The notes below the pieces were generated by a model. That model worked only from the letters and a program-made list of their open reading frames with translations, was not told the DNA's origin and made no database searches. Source: Mycolicibacterium neworleansense (GTDB lineage Bacteria > Actinomycetota > Actinomycetes > Mycobacteriales > Mycobacteriaceae). From it: DNA of 64,000 bases. The translations under genes were made by a program, and so were the position numbers. How positions within the stretch are numbered: position 1 is the stretch's first letter; the number at the start of each line of letters is the position of its first letter. The stretch is from NCBI RefSeq assembly GCF_001245615.1, contig NZ_CWKH01000001.1:310001-374000 (forward strand), read 5' to 3'. Positions 35,190-44,735 of this stretch are shown piece by piece.

Positions 35190-36068
35190 TCAGGCTCCTT
35201 CGCGTGTGGTGGATTTGCGGAAGGGGAGCCGCGGGTCCACGTCCTGGTGTTCCCAGCTGCTCCGCAGCCAGGTGTGGTTCGGGTCGTCACAGATCAGCCA
35301 GGCCCGGTCGGGACCGGACCCGGCCATGACGTTGAGGTAGTACATGTGGTGGCCCGGTGCCGCGATCGACGGTCCGTGATAGCCGTGTGGCACCAGCACG
35401 ACGTCGCCGGTGCGGACTTCCTCCAGTACCTCGATCGGGCGGTCTGGGGTGCCATAGACCCGGTGATAGCCGAATCCCGTTGTGCCGGCCGGGCTGTCGG
35501 CGATCTCGAAGTAGTAGATCTCTTCCAGCTGGGTCTCCACCTCGGTGTTCTCGTCGTGTTTGTGCGCCGGGTAGCTCGACCAGTTGCCGCCCGGGGTGAT
35601 GACCTCGCAGGCGATCAGCGAGTCGGCCTCGAATGCGGTGGCGGTACCGAAGTTGTGTACCTGGCGGCTGCAGTTGCCGGCGCCCCGTAGCTCGACGGGG
35701 ACGTCGGCGGCGGCGCGCCGTCGGTTCGGAAATGACCGCGTTGCGCGTGCACCGCAGATCGCGAAGCGGCCCGCGCCGGAGAGCCTGTACTCCTGGCCGA
35801 TGCCGAGATAGACCATGTCCGCGGGGCCGTCGAAGACCGAGGACCGCGGGGAGAGCGTGAAGGTTTCCCCGCCGCACTCGACGGTGCCGCCACCGGTCAG
35901 CGGAAGAACCATCACCTCGGTGTGGCCGGTGTGCAGTTCCGCCGACTGGCTGTCATCCAATTCCAGTACCTGCAAAGAGGATTCGGTCCATCCGGCGGAT
36001 TCCGGGGTGACGTCGACGGTGAACGGCAGCTCAGCGCTGCGGGCCGGGATGTAGAGCTTCGAATGCAT
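35190..36068 (-). CDS. iolB: 5-deoxy-glucuronate isomerase
   Basis: 292 residues, bicupin. Start ATG at 36068 is preferred, with GGTGAGGTG upstream; an in-frame GTG lies at 36074. Metal-binding cupin motifs include SSYPAHKHDENTE and a second set VPHGYHGPS...HHMYYLNVMAG, the IolB signature. Converts 5-deoxy-glucuronate to 2-deoxy-5-keto-gluconate. Confidence 0.94.
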   Translation of the reverse strand: MHSKLYIPARSAELPFTVDVTPESAGWTESSLQVLELDDSQSAELHTGHTEVMVLPLTGGGTVECGGETFTLSPRSSVFDGPADMVYLGIGQEYRLSGAGRFAICGARATRSFPNRRRAAADVPVELRGAGNCSRQVHNFGTATAFEADSLIACEVITPGGNWSSYPAHKHDENTEVETQLEEIYYFEIADSPAGTTGFGYHRVYGTPDRPIEVLEEVRTGDVVLVPHGYHGPSIAAPGHHMYYLNVMAGSGPDRAWLICDDPNHTWLRSSWEHQDVDPRLPFRKSTTREGA

Positions 36069-36070
36069 CG

Positions 36071-36955
36071 TCACCTCACCAACTTCACCGCGGTCGCGAC
36101 CGCTGAGCGGACGTCGTCGTCGGGTGGGTACAACAGCGTGCGTCCCACCATCAGGCCCCGCACGGACGGTAGGGCAAGCGCCTTCTCCCAGGATGCGAAC
36201 GCGGCGTCAGGATCGGTCGGGTCACCGCCCAGCAGCAGGGTGGGCATCGTGGTCGACTCCATCACCCGCTCCATCTCGTCGACGACCGGAAGCTTCATCC
36301 AGGTGTACGCGGAGGTCGAGCCCAGGCCCTGGCTGATGTGTACAGACTTGATCACCGCGTCGGGGGACAGGTCGTTGCGGACCTTGCCGTTCACCCGGCT
36401 GGACATGAACGGCTCCAGCATGGCGATCAGGCCGTGAGCGGCGAGCGCGTCGACCACCTGGGCGCAGGACGCCAGCGTGGACACCGTGCCGGGATCGTCG
36501 AGATCGATGCGGCACAACATCTTTCCGCCGTTCATGTGGGCGGCGGCCGTCGACGCCGCGGTAGCGCCTGTCATCCGGTCGTCGAGTTCGAAGGTCGACC
36601 CGGCCAGTCCGCCCCTGTTGAACGAGGAGAACACCACCTTGTCCTCCAACGCGCCGAGCAGCAGCAGGTCGTCGAGAATGTCGGCGGTGGCCAGCACTCC
36701 GTCGACCCCGGGGTCGGCGAGTGCGGTGCACAGCCGGTCGAGCAAATCGGTGCGGCTGTTCATCGCGGTGGGACGGGATCCGACGGCGAGCGCGCCGCGG
36801 GCCGGATGGTCCGCCGCGACGATCATGAGCTTGCCGTCACCCCGCACGGTGGGACGGGTGGTGCGGTGCTGCCAGGCCGCGGCGATCGTGCCGGGTTCGG
36901 ACGCCCGGAGTTCGGTGATCGCGGCGTAGTCCGTGCACACGGTGGGTCTAGACAT
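36071..36955 (-). CDS. DeoC/LacD-like aldolase in the inositol operon (IolJ position; Cgl0158-like)
   Basis: 294 residues of a (beta/alpha)8 fold: LMIVAADHPARGALAVG near the N-terminus, MLCRIDLDDPGT with candidate catalytic acid, and TWMKLPVVDEMERV with a Lys at the class I Schiff-base position. Corynebacterial inositol clusters carry a similar protein. In this place it is expected to cleave 2-deoxy-5-keto-gluconate-6-phosphate to dihydroxyacetone phosphate and malonate semialdehyde, the job of IolJ, but this is inference. Overlaps the end of iolC by eight bases. Confidence 0.75.
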   Translation of the reverse strand: MSRPTVCTDYAAITELRASEPGTIAAAWQHRTTRPTVRGDGKLMIVAADHPARGALAVGSRPTAMNSRTDLLDRLCTALADPGVDGVLATADILDDLLLLGALEDKVVFSSFNRGGLAGSTFELDDRMTGATAASTAAAHMNGGKMLCRIDLDDPGTVSTLASCAQVVDALAAHGLIAMLEPFMSSRVNGKVRNDLSPDAVIKSVHISQGLGSTSAYTWMKLPVVDEMERVMESTTMPTLLLGGDPTDPDAAFASWEKALALPSVRGLMVGRTLLYPPDDDVRSAVATAVKLVR

Positions 36956-37925
36956 TGACAGCCTCCACGGCGGTTTGATCGGCGAGGGCGGCTACCTCCA
37001 CGGCGGTCGGCATCGCGGTCGAGCATTCGAGCCGGGAGGCGACGATGGCCCCGGCGGCATTGGCGTAGCGCAAGGTCTTCTCCAGCGGCCAGTTGTGCAG
37101 CAGGCCGTGAATCAGGCTGCCGCCGAAGGCATCTCCAGCGCCGAGGCCGTTCACGACGTCGACGTCGTTGGGCGGTACGGTGACCGAACTCTGCTTGGTC
37201 TTGCCCAGCACGCCGCGCGGCCCCTGTTTGACGATCGCGAGCTCCACGCCGAGGTCGAGCAGGGCGTCGGCGGCCTTGTGCGGGTTGGTCTCACCGACCG
37301 CGATCTCGCATTCCTCGCGGTTGCCGACTGCCACGGTGACATGCTGAAGTGCGCGCTGAACCTGTTCGGTGGCCGCGGCCGGGGTTTCCCAGAACATCGG
37401 CCGGTAGTCGAGGTCGAGGACGGTGAGAGGGGCTCGAGCCCGGATCTCCCAGGCGGCGAAGTGCGCACTGCGACTCGGTTCCTCGGACAATCCGGTGACC
37501 GTCGACCAGTACAACCGAGCACTGCGCACGGCTTCGGTGTCGATCTCGGATGGCTGGATCTGCAGATCGGGCGCAGACGGCTTGCGGTAGAAGTACAGCG
37601 GGAAATCGTCGGGCGGGAAGATCTCGCAGAACGTCACCGGCGTGGGGAACTCGCCGTGGGTGACGACGAAGCGGTTGTCGACGCCAAGCGCGGCGAGTTC
37701 GTTGCGCACAAACCGGCCGAACGGATCGTCCCCGACCCCTGAGATCAGTGCGCTGCGGTTGCCCAGACGCGCCGCTGCGACAGCGACATTCGCGGCGCTG
37801 CCACCCAGGAACTTGCCGAACGACGTGACCTCCTCGAGGCCCACGCCGATCTGCAGTGGATAGACGTCGACTCCGCTACGTCCGATGGCGAGGACATCAA
37901 ATGCCTTGTCGGCGGTATCTGTCAC
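36948..37925 (-). CDS. iolC: 5-dehydro-2-deoxygluconokinase (PfkB family)
   Basis: 325 residues from the GTG at 37925, with GGGAGCC upstream; the frame opens as far as 38018. Segments FGKFLGGSAANVAVAAARLGN (first signature region) and NGLGAGDAFGGS (catalytic Asp, anion hole) are typical. Phosphorylates 2-deoxy-5-keto-gluconate. First gene of the minus-strand operon, so its leader carries the iol promoter. Confidence 0.9.
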   Translation of the reverse strand: MTDTADKAFDVLAIGRSGVDVYPLQIGVGLEEVTSFGKFLGGSAANVAVAAARLGNRSALISGVGDDPFGRFVRNELAALGVDNRFVVTHGEFPTPVTFCEIFPPDDFPLYFYRKPSAPDLQIQPSEIDTEAVRSARLYWSTVTGLSEEPSRSAHFAAWEIRARAPLTVLDLDYRPMFWETPAAATEQVQRALQHVTVAVGNREECEIAVGETNPHKAADALLDLGVELAIVKQGPRGVLGKTKQSSVTVPPNDVDVVNGLGAGDAFGGSLIHGLLHNWPLEKTLRYANAAGAIVASRLECSTAMPTAVEVAALADQTAVEAVNV

Positions 37926-38026
37926 GGTTGGCTCCCGAATGCGGTGCGTATGCGAGTAGGCATGAATTCGAGCGGTGGCGAGTGCTGCGCTCTCGTTGTC
38001 GAGAGTGCGCTCCGTCACGGTGTCAT

Positions 38027-38048
38027 GTCAAGACTTTGTTCGGACATT
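38027..38048 (-). promoter_or_regulatory. Shared 22-bp iol element upstream of iolC (minus-strand copy)
   Basis: On the minus strand it reads AATGTCCGAAC...GTCTTGAC and is followed by A, giving a perfect TTGACA -35 hexamer (38026-38031). The same 22 bases occur at 38967-38988 in the opposite orientation. No clear -10 hexamer was found at 17-18 bases (GCACTC/CACTCT). Likely operator for the divergent GntR repressor. Confidence 0.75.
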
Positions 38049-38130
38049 CTTACTTTCAGTCATTAGGCAGGTACGCTGAGGATCCGCCCCGCGCGAACCC
38101 GGCGTGGACCACACGAGGATCGGAGCGAGA

Positions 38131-38868
38131 GTGACCCCGACGCTGTCCGTCGAGCTCGACCGTTCGAGCCCGGTGCCGCTCTACTTCCAGGTTGCCCAAG
38201 TGTTCGAGAAGGCGATCCTGGACGGGCAGCTCAAGCCGGGGGACCGGTTCGAGAACGAACTCGCTCTGGCCAGCCGGCTCAACCTGTCTCGGCCGACCAC
38301 CCGGCGCGCCATTCAGGAACTCGTCGACAAGGGTCTGTTGGTTCGCAAGCGTGGCGTCGGCACGCAGGTGGTCCAGACCCCGGTGCACCGCCCCGTGGAG
38401 CTGACGAGTTTGTACGACGACCTGGCCCGCGCCGGGCAGGAACCGGCCACCAAGGTGCTCGAGTATTCGATCGGGCCGGCTTCCGATGAGGTCGCCGGAT
38501 GGTTGAACCTGCCGTCCGGCAGCGAGGTGGCGACGATGCGCCGGCTGCGCACGTCGAATGGCCAGCCGTTGGCCGTGATGACCAACTATCTGCCCGCCGC
38601 CCTCGCGCCTGACGAGGAGCAATTGGAACAGTCGGGCCTGTACAGGTCTCTTCGTTCTCGTGGTGTCCACATCAGGCTGGCTCGGCAGCGGATCGGGGCC
38701 AGGGCGGCCAGTCGGGACGAGGCGCGGCTGCTCGACGAGAAGCCGAAGGCTCCGCTGCTGGTGATGGAACGGACGGCGTTCGACGATTCGGGACGCATCG
38801 TGGAGTACGGAAGTCACGTGTACCGCGCCTCGCGCTACTACTTCGACACGACGCTCGTGGATCGCTAG
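38131..38868 (+). CDS. GntR-family regulator with UTRA domain (inositol operon regulator)
   Basis: 245 residues: winged-helix domain at about 10-75 (QVFEKAILDGQLKPGDRF and LSRPTTRRAIQELVDKGLLV) followed by a UTRA ligand domain (ELTSLYDDLARAGQEP, TNYLP). GTG at 38131 after GGAGCGAGA; a longer GTG start at 38104 is possible. Lying between two operons that share one operator-like element, it most likely represses both and is released by an inositol intermediate. Confidence 0.88.
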   Translation: MTPTLSVELDRSSPVPLYFQVAQVFEKAILDGQLKPGDRFENELALASRLNLSRPTTRRAIQELVDKGLLVRKRGVGTQVVQTPVHRPVELTSLYDDLARAGQEPATKVLEYSIGPASDEVAGWLNLPSGSEVATMRRLRTSNGQPLAVMTNYLPAALAPDEEQLEQSGLYRSLRSRGVHIRLARQRIGARAASRDEARLLDEKPKAPLLVMERTAFDDSGRIVEYGSHVYRASRYYFDTTLVDR

Positions 38869-38919
38869 AGATTCGCTTAACTCTTTGTCCCCCTGAGCCT
38901 TTCGCCACCATTTCGGCCT

Positions 38920-38943
38920 GCGGCACCGGTTCACCGGTGCCGC
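38920..38943 (+). terminator. Hairpin terminator after the GntR gene
   Basis: GCGGCACCGG-TTCA-CCGGTGCCGC, a perfect ten-pair stem with four-base loop, 51 bases past the stop and before the transporter promoter. A short T-rich stretch (GCGTTTGAT) follows. Confidence 0.65.
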
Positions 38944-38966
38944 GCTTGCGTTTGATATGCGGTCCT

Positions 38967-38988
38967 AATGTCCGAACAAAGTCTTGAC
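38967..38988 (+). promoter_or_regulatory. Shared 22-bp iol element upstream of the ABC transporter (plus-strand copy)
   Basis: Identical over 22 bases to the copy at 38027-38048, in the outward-facing orientation. Its 3' end TTGAC forms the -35 of the transporter promoter, so a bound repressor would block RNA polymerase. Confidence 0.78.
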
Positions 38989-39012
38989 TTTCGAATGTGA
39001 GCGGTATTACAT
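38984..39012 (+). promoter_or_regulatory. Probable sigma-A promoter of the inositol transporter operon
   Basis: TTGACT at 38984-38989, 17-base spacer, TTACAT at 39007-39012; overlaps the 22-bp element. Leader of about 65-70 bases with AAGGAGA before the ATG at 39085. Confidence 0.6.
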
Positions 39013-39084
39013 CGACTGCGAGGCCGTGTCGCTTGTCAGTCAGACGCATAAGCACCGCGGCGACGTCGATGGCAAGGAGAAGCA

Positions 39085-40071
39085 ATGAGGTTCAGTCGGC
39101 TCGCGGTGGTAGCTGCGGCGGGTGTGCTGGTGATGGGCGCCGCCGCGTGCTCGAGCACCGGTGGAAAGCCGCGGAGCAACGATGGCGGAATGGGCGGCGG
39201 CACCGTCGACACCCCCCGGGTCACCATCGCGATGATCACCCACGAGGTGCCGGGTGACTCCTTCTGGGACCTGGTCCGCAAGGGCGCCGAGACCGCGGCG
39301 AAGAAAGACAACATCGAGCTGCGGTACTCGTCCGATCCCGAGGCGCCCAATCAGGCCAATCTGGTTCAGACGGCCGTCGACAGCGGCGTGCAGGGCATCG
39401 CTGTGACGCTGGCCAAGCCGGACGCCATGAAGGCCGCCATCGAAAACGCCACGGGCAAAGGCATTCCCACGGTCGCGTTCAACGCCGGTCTCGATGCTTG
39501 GCAGAAGATCGGTGTCAAGGAGTACTTCGGCCAGGACGGGTACATCGCCGGGCAGGAAGCCGGCCGGCGGCTCACCGAAGAAGGCGCCAAGAAGGTCCTG
39601 TGTGTAATCCAGGAACAAGGCCACGTCGACCTCGAGGCCCGCTGCGCCGGGGTGAAGAACACCTTCCCCGCGACCGAGACGCTCAACGTCAACGGCAAGG
39701 ACATGCCGTCGGTCGAGTCGACCATCACCGCCAAGCTGCAGCAGGACCGGTCGATCGACTACGTGGTGACGCTCGGTGCACCGTTCGCTCCGACTGCGGT
39801 GCAGTCGGTACGCAATTCCGGCAGCTCGGCCAAGGTCGGCACGTTCGACACCAATGCCGCACTGGTCGACGCCATCAAGAACGGTGACGTCCAATGGGCA
39901 GTCGACCAGCAGCCCTTCCTGCAGGGCTACCTCGCCGTCGACTCACTGTGGCTCTACCTCAACAACGGCAACGTCATCGGCGGCAATCAGCCCACGCTGA
40001 CCGGTCCGTCGTTCATCGACAAGTCGAACATCGACTCGGTCGCCGAGTACGCGAAGAACGGGACGCGCTAG
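39085..40071 (+). CDS. Sugar/inositol ABC transporter substrate-binding lipoprotein (RbsB type)
   Basis: 328 residues. Signal peptide with lipobox AAAC (Cys22), then a periplasmic-binding type I fold (VTIAMITHEVPGDSFWD, GIPTVAFNAG, WAVDQQPFLQGYLAVD). First gene of the transporter operon under the shared iol element, so inositol or an inositol derivative is the expected ligand. Confidence 0.88.
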   Translation: MRFSRLAVVAAAGVLVMGAAACSSTGGKPRSNDGGMGGGTVDTPRVTIAMITHEVPGDSFWDLVRKGAETAAKKDNIELRYSSDPEAPNQANLVQTAVDSGVQGIAVTLAKPDAMKAAIENATGKGIPTVAFNAGLDAWQKIGVKEYFGQDGYIAGQEAGRRLTEEGAKKVLCVIQEQGHVDLEARCAGVKNTFPATETLNVNGKDMPSVESTITAKLQQDRSIDYVVTLGAPFAPTAVQSVRNSGSSAKVGTFDTNAALVDAIKNGDVQWAVDQQPFLQGYLAVDSLWLYLNNGNVIGGNQPTLTGPSFIDKSNIDSVAEYAKNGTR

Positions 40072-40073
40072 AC

Positions 40074-41132
40074 ATGAGTACCCAGGCAGACCTCAATCTC
40101 GAAACGCACAAAGTCGTCCGCGACGAGCGGGTCAAGGAACAGAACAAACTGCAGCGCTTGCTGATTCGTCCCGAGATGGGTGCAGCGATCGGTGCGATCG
40201 GCATCTTCGTACTGTTCCTGATCGTCGCCCCGCCGTTCCGGACCCCGGAAGCCCTGGCCACTGTGCTCTATGCCAGTTCGACGATCGGCATCATGGCCGT
40301 CGGGGTCGGCGTGCTGATGATCGGCGGAGAGTTCGATCTGTCCTCGGGCGTGGCCGTCACCACGGCTTCGCTGTCCGCCTCGATGCTGTCGTACAACCTG
40401 CACCTGAATCTGTGGACGGGCGCCGTCCTGGCACTGGGGATGGCGCTGGCGGTCGGGTTCTTCAACGGCTACATGGTGATGAAGACCAAGATCCCGTCGT
40501 TCCTCATCACACTGAGCACCTTCTTCATGCTCGCCGGCATCAACCTCGCCGTGACCAAGCTGCTGTCCGGTCAGGTCGCCACCCCGAGCGTGTCCGACAT
40601 GGAGGGATTCGGTTCCGGCCGAGCTGTTTTCGCGTCGTCGTTCAACATTCTCGGGGTGTCGGTACGTATCACCGTGGTGTGGTGGATCCTGTTCGTCGCC
40701 ATCGCCACCTACGTGCTGTTCAAAACCAAGATCGGCAACTGGATCTTCGCCGTCGGAGGCAACCAGGACAGCGCCCGCGCCGTCGGTGTTCCGGTGATGA
40801 AGGTGAAGATCGGCCTGTTCATGGTGGTCAGCTTCTGCGCCTGGTTCGTCGGCATGCACCTGCTGTTCGCGTTCAACACCGTTCAGTCCGGCCAGGGCAT
40901 CGGCAACGAGTTCTTCTACATCATCGCCGCGGTGGTCGGCGGCTGCCTGCTCACCGGTGGCTACGGCACCGCGATCGGAACCTTGATCGGCGCCTTCATC
41001 TTCGGCATGACCAACCAGGGCATCGTCTACGCCGGGTGGAACCCGGACTGGTTCAAGTTCTTCCTCGGCGGGATGCTGTTGTTCGCGGTGATCGCCAACA
41101 ACGTCGTCCGTAACTACGCAGCGAAAAGGTAA
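40074..41132 (+). CDS. Sugar/inositol ABC transporter permease (RbsC type)
   Basis: 352 residues with about ten hydrophobic helices and the family loop AVGGNQDSARAVGVPVMKVK (BPD_transp_2). IGGEFDLSSGVAVTTASLSAS is a conserved RbsC segment. Presumed homodimer; three bases after the binding-protein gene. Confidence 0.9.
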   Translation: MSTQADLNLETHKVVRDERVKEQNKLQRLLIRPEMGAAIGAIGIFVLFLIVAPPFRTPEALATVLYASSTIGIMAVGVGVLMIGGEFDLSSGVAVTTASLSASMLSYNLHLNLWTGAVLALGMALAVGFFNGYMVMKTKIPSFLITLSTFFMLAGINLAVTKLLSGQVATPSVSDMEGFGSGRAVFASSFNILGVSVRITVVWWILFVAIATYVLFKTKIGNWIFAVGGNQDSARAVGVPVMKVKIGLFMVVSFCAWFVGMHLLFAFNTVQSGQGIGNEFFYIIAAVVGGCLLTGGYGTAIGTLIGAFIFGMTNQGIVYAGWNPDWFKFFLGGMLLFAVIANNVVRNYAAKR

Positions 41133-41136
41133 GTAG

Positions 41137-41952
41137 ATGAGCACAACTGCTGAAGCCCCGATTGCGGAGACCCCGTCGGGCGGCGCGGTGCCGCTGGTCG
41201 AACTCAAACACGTCGGTAAGAGCTACGGAAACATCATCGCCCTGGCGGACATCAACCTGCGGGTGGGTGCCGGTGAGGTGACCGGCGTGCTCGGCGACAA
41301 CGGCGCGGGCAAGTCCACGTTGATCAAGATCATCGCTGGGCTGCACAAGCCGACGGAGGGGGAGTTGCTGATCGACGGCACGCCCACCGTCTTCGACTCG
41401 CCCAAGGACTCGCTCAAGGCCGGAATCGCGACGGTGTACCAGGACCTCGCTGTGGTCTCGCTGATGCCGGTGTGGCGAAACTTCTTTCTCGGAAACGAAT
41501 TGCGCAAGAAGGGCATCCTGCCGTCGCTGGACATTTCCGCGATGCGCGCGACCACCATTTCCGAGCTGCACAAGATGGGCATCGACCTGCCCGACGTCGA
41601 CGCGCCGATCGGCTCGCTGTCAGGTGGCCAGCGTCAGTGTGTGGCGATCGCGCGGGCAATCTTCTTCGGGGCCCGGGTGCTGATCCTCGACGAGCCGACG
41701 GCCGCTCTCGGCGTCAAGCAGTCCGGCATGGTGCTGCGCTACATCACCGCCGCCAAGGAGCAGGGGTTCGGCGTCATCTTCATCACCCACAACCCGCACC
41801 ACGCGCACATGGTGGGTGACCACTTCGTGCTGCTGAACCGTGGACGGCAGAAACTGGACTGCACGTACGACGAGATCTCGCTGGAGACCCTGACCCAGGA
41901 GATGGCCGGAGGTAACGAACTCGAGGCGCTCAGCCACGAACTCCGCCGTTGA
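41137..41952 (+). CDS. Sugar/inositol ABC transporter ATPase, single nucleotide-binding domain
   Basis: 271 residues with Walker A GDNGAGKS at 53-60, signature LSGGQRQCVAIARA, Walker B LILDEPTAAL and switch His in FITHNPHHAH. Most RbsA-type ATPases have two fused domains and about 500 residues; this is the half-size FrcA-like form and must act as a homodimer. Four bases after the permease gene. Confidence 0.9.
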   Translation: MSTTAEAPIAETPSGGAVPLVELKHVGKSYGNIIALADINLRVGAGEVTGVLGDNGAGKSTLIKIIAGLHKPTEGELLIDGTPTVFDSPKDSLKAGIATVYQDLAVVSLMPVWRNFFLGNELRKKGILPSLDISAMRATTISELHKMGIDLPDVDAPIGSLSGGQRQCVAIARAIFFGARVLILDEPTAALGVKQSGMVLRYITAAKEQGFGVIFITHNPHHAHMVGDHFVLLNRGRQKLDCTYDEISLETLTQEMAGGNELEALSHELRR

Positions 41953-41960
41953 TCGCTGCA

Positions 41961-42470
41961 CTATCTGCGCGTCAACGCGAACACCCGCAGATCCCGGTCG
42001 GTGCGGGTCTGGTAGGCCCGGTACATCGGGTAGGCGAGAAAACGCTGTAGGGCCGCGTCCCGTTCGCCGTCCGTGAGCAACGTCGCCGTGACCGGGATAT
42101 CCTGGCCCGCCATCGATATCGAGGCCTGCGGTTCGGCGACCAGATTGGTCGACCACGACGGATGCTGCTGCTGGCCGAAGTTGCTGCCCATCACCAGCAG
42201 GCGGTCACCTTCGTGGACATAGCTGAGCACGGAGGTGCGCGGTTGGCCCGATTTCCGACCGGTCGTGGTCAACAGCAGTTCGGGCATCGACAGCGGTCCG
42301 AACAACGAGAAACGACCCTTCGTACGGTCGACGACCCGCCTGTCTAGCGGCACGATCGCGCGGATCACCTTGGAGCCGAGCGGCGACGCGGCGAACGAGA
42401 ACACGGGCTTGAACAACGCCGAGACGTCGTCCCGCCCCCATTTGCCGTGCGGGAAGGTTGCCTCGGACAT
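41961..42470 (-). CDS. F420-dependent nitroreductase-family (Ddn-like) oxidoreductase
   Basis: 169 residues from the ATG at 42470. LLLTTTGRKSGQPRTSVLSY and LLVMGSNFGQQQHPSWSTNL are the F420-binding segments of the deazaflavin-dependent nitroreductase family, which is expanded in mycobacteria and reduces quinones or xenobiotics. Converges on the inositol ATPase gene with an eight-base gap. Confidence 0.87.
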   Translation of the reverse strand: MSEATFPHGKWGRDDVSALFKPVFSFAASPLGSKVIRAIVPLDRRVVDRTKGRFSLFGPLSMPELLLTTTGRKSGQPRTSVLSYVHEGDRLLVMGSNFGQQQHPSWSTNLVAEPQASISMAGQDIPVTATLLTDGERDAALQRFLAYPMYRAYQTRTDRDLRVFALTRR

Positions 42471-42510
42471 TCCGATATTGTGCGCGTGCCGACCGGGTAG
42501 TGCGACCGAA

Positions 42511-43425
42511 TCACAGCAAGCGCGCCGGTCCTTCGGACGGCCTGGCAGTGCGCAGCCGCGTTGCGTCCTGGCCCGGAGGTGCGCCAAACATCCGGCGGTA
42601 TTCGCGGTTGAACTGAGAGGGGCTGTCATAGCCAACCCGGTGGCCGATCCCGGCCACGTCACCGAAATCGGCGAGCAGCAGGGATCGGGCTTGCTGCAAC
42701 TGGATTCGCTTCTGGAACTGCAATGGACTCATGGCCGTCACCGCGCGGAACTGCCGGTGAAAGGCTGACACGCTCATGCCCGACATCTTGGCGAGTTCCT
42801 CTATCCGGACAGGCTCGGCGAAGTTGTCTCGCATCCAGGCGATCGCCCGATTGATGCGTGACAAATGGCTGTCGGCCAAGGCGATCTGGCGCACTGTGGC
42901 GCCGTGCCTGCCGGTCAGCACCCGCCACAGGATCTCTTGTTCGATCAGTGGGGCCAGTACCGGCGCATCAGCGGGACGTTCGATCAGGCGCAGTAGTCGG
43001 GCCACGGCATCGAGCAGGTCCACGTCGGCATCGCCCGTGGCGATCGCCGGGGCGGCTGCCCGCGACCAGGATTCGGCCGGCGCCTGTAGCGTCAGTGCTG
43101 CCAAGGTGGCCGGGGACAGCACCAATCCCATCGCCAGCGACGGATGCGTCGCCGTGGTGTCCAGGTAGTGGCCCGTGACGGGCAGGCTCGCTGCCACGAT
43201 CAGATACTGCCCGGCGCGGTATTCGAACACCGAGTCACCGAGCAGCAGCTGCTTGCCGCCTTGGGCCATGACGACCAGCAGGGGCTCGGTCAACGAGTAG
43301 TCCGGGCTCTGGGGGCCGACGACCTTCGACAGCAGCAGGCCGTCGATATCGGTACTCAAGTCGGGGCGGGCGTGCATGTCGATCGACCGGCGTATCTCGG
43401 CGACTGAATCGGATGCGGTACGCAT
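42511..43425 (-). CDS. AraC-family transcriptional regulator (AraC_N cupin domain)
   Basis: 304 residues from the ATG at 43425 (a TTG at 43455 is possible). The N-terminal half has the AraC_N pattern (LSTDIDGLLLSKVVGPQ, QYLIVAASLPVTG); the C-terminal double helix-turn-helix includes RIEELAKMSGMSVSAFHRQF and RVGYDSPSQFNREYRRMFG. This subfamily often neighbours aldo/keto reductases, as it does here in a divergent pair with the gene at 43577. Confidence 0.9.
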   Translation of the reverse strand: MRTASDSVAEIRRSIDMHARPDLSTDIDGLLLSKVVGPQSPDYSLTEPLLVVMAQGGKQLLLGDSVFEYRAGQYLIVAASLPVTGHYLDTTATHPSLAMGLVLSPATLAALTLQAPAESWSRAAAPAIATGDADVDLLDAVARLLRLIERPADAPVLAPLIEQEILWRVLTGRHGATVRQIALADSHLSRINRAIAWMRDNFAEPVRIEELAKMSGMSVSAFHRQFRAVTAMSPLQFQKRIQLQQARSLLLADFGDVAGIGHRVGYDSPSQFNREYRRMFGAPPGQDATRLRTARPSEGPARLL

Positions 43426-43576
43426 GAGATCACCAAACCATCCGCGCCACGACAATAGTCAGATAAGTGCAAGTTGAGCAGGATCGTGCAAGAACGAGCG
43501 ATGATCGGTCTACCGTTGTTGCGGGCGCGAAGCTTCGATGTAGATATCCCAATTCTTCTACTCAAGGAGCGATTCC

Positions 43577-44659
<1,083 letters not shown>

Positions 44660-44660
44660 C

Positions 44661-44719
44661 CGAGCGTGACCAAAATGCTGCTGTCTGACAGCGCGCCTAC
44701 CGGCAGACACGCACGCTCG
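44661..44719. terminator. Inverted repeat between convergent genes
   Basis: CGAGCGTG (44661-44668) pairs with CACGCTCG (44712-44719) around a 43-base loop that itself can fold (GCTGTC/GACAGC). Candidate bidirectional terminator between the aldo/keto reductase and the minus-strand operon. Confidence 0.4.
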
Positions 44720-44735
44720 CGGTGCTGAGGGCGGG

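Noticed and set aside
38027..38988. Terminal inverted repeats of a mobile element around gntR
   Set aside because: The 22-bp copies each overlap a -35 hexamer of an outward operon, no transposase and no target duplication are present, so shared operators explain them better.
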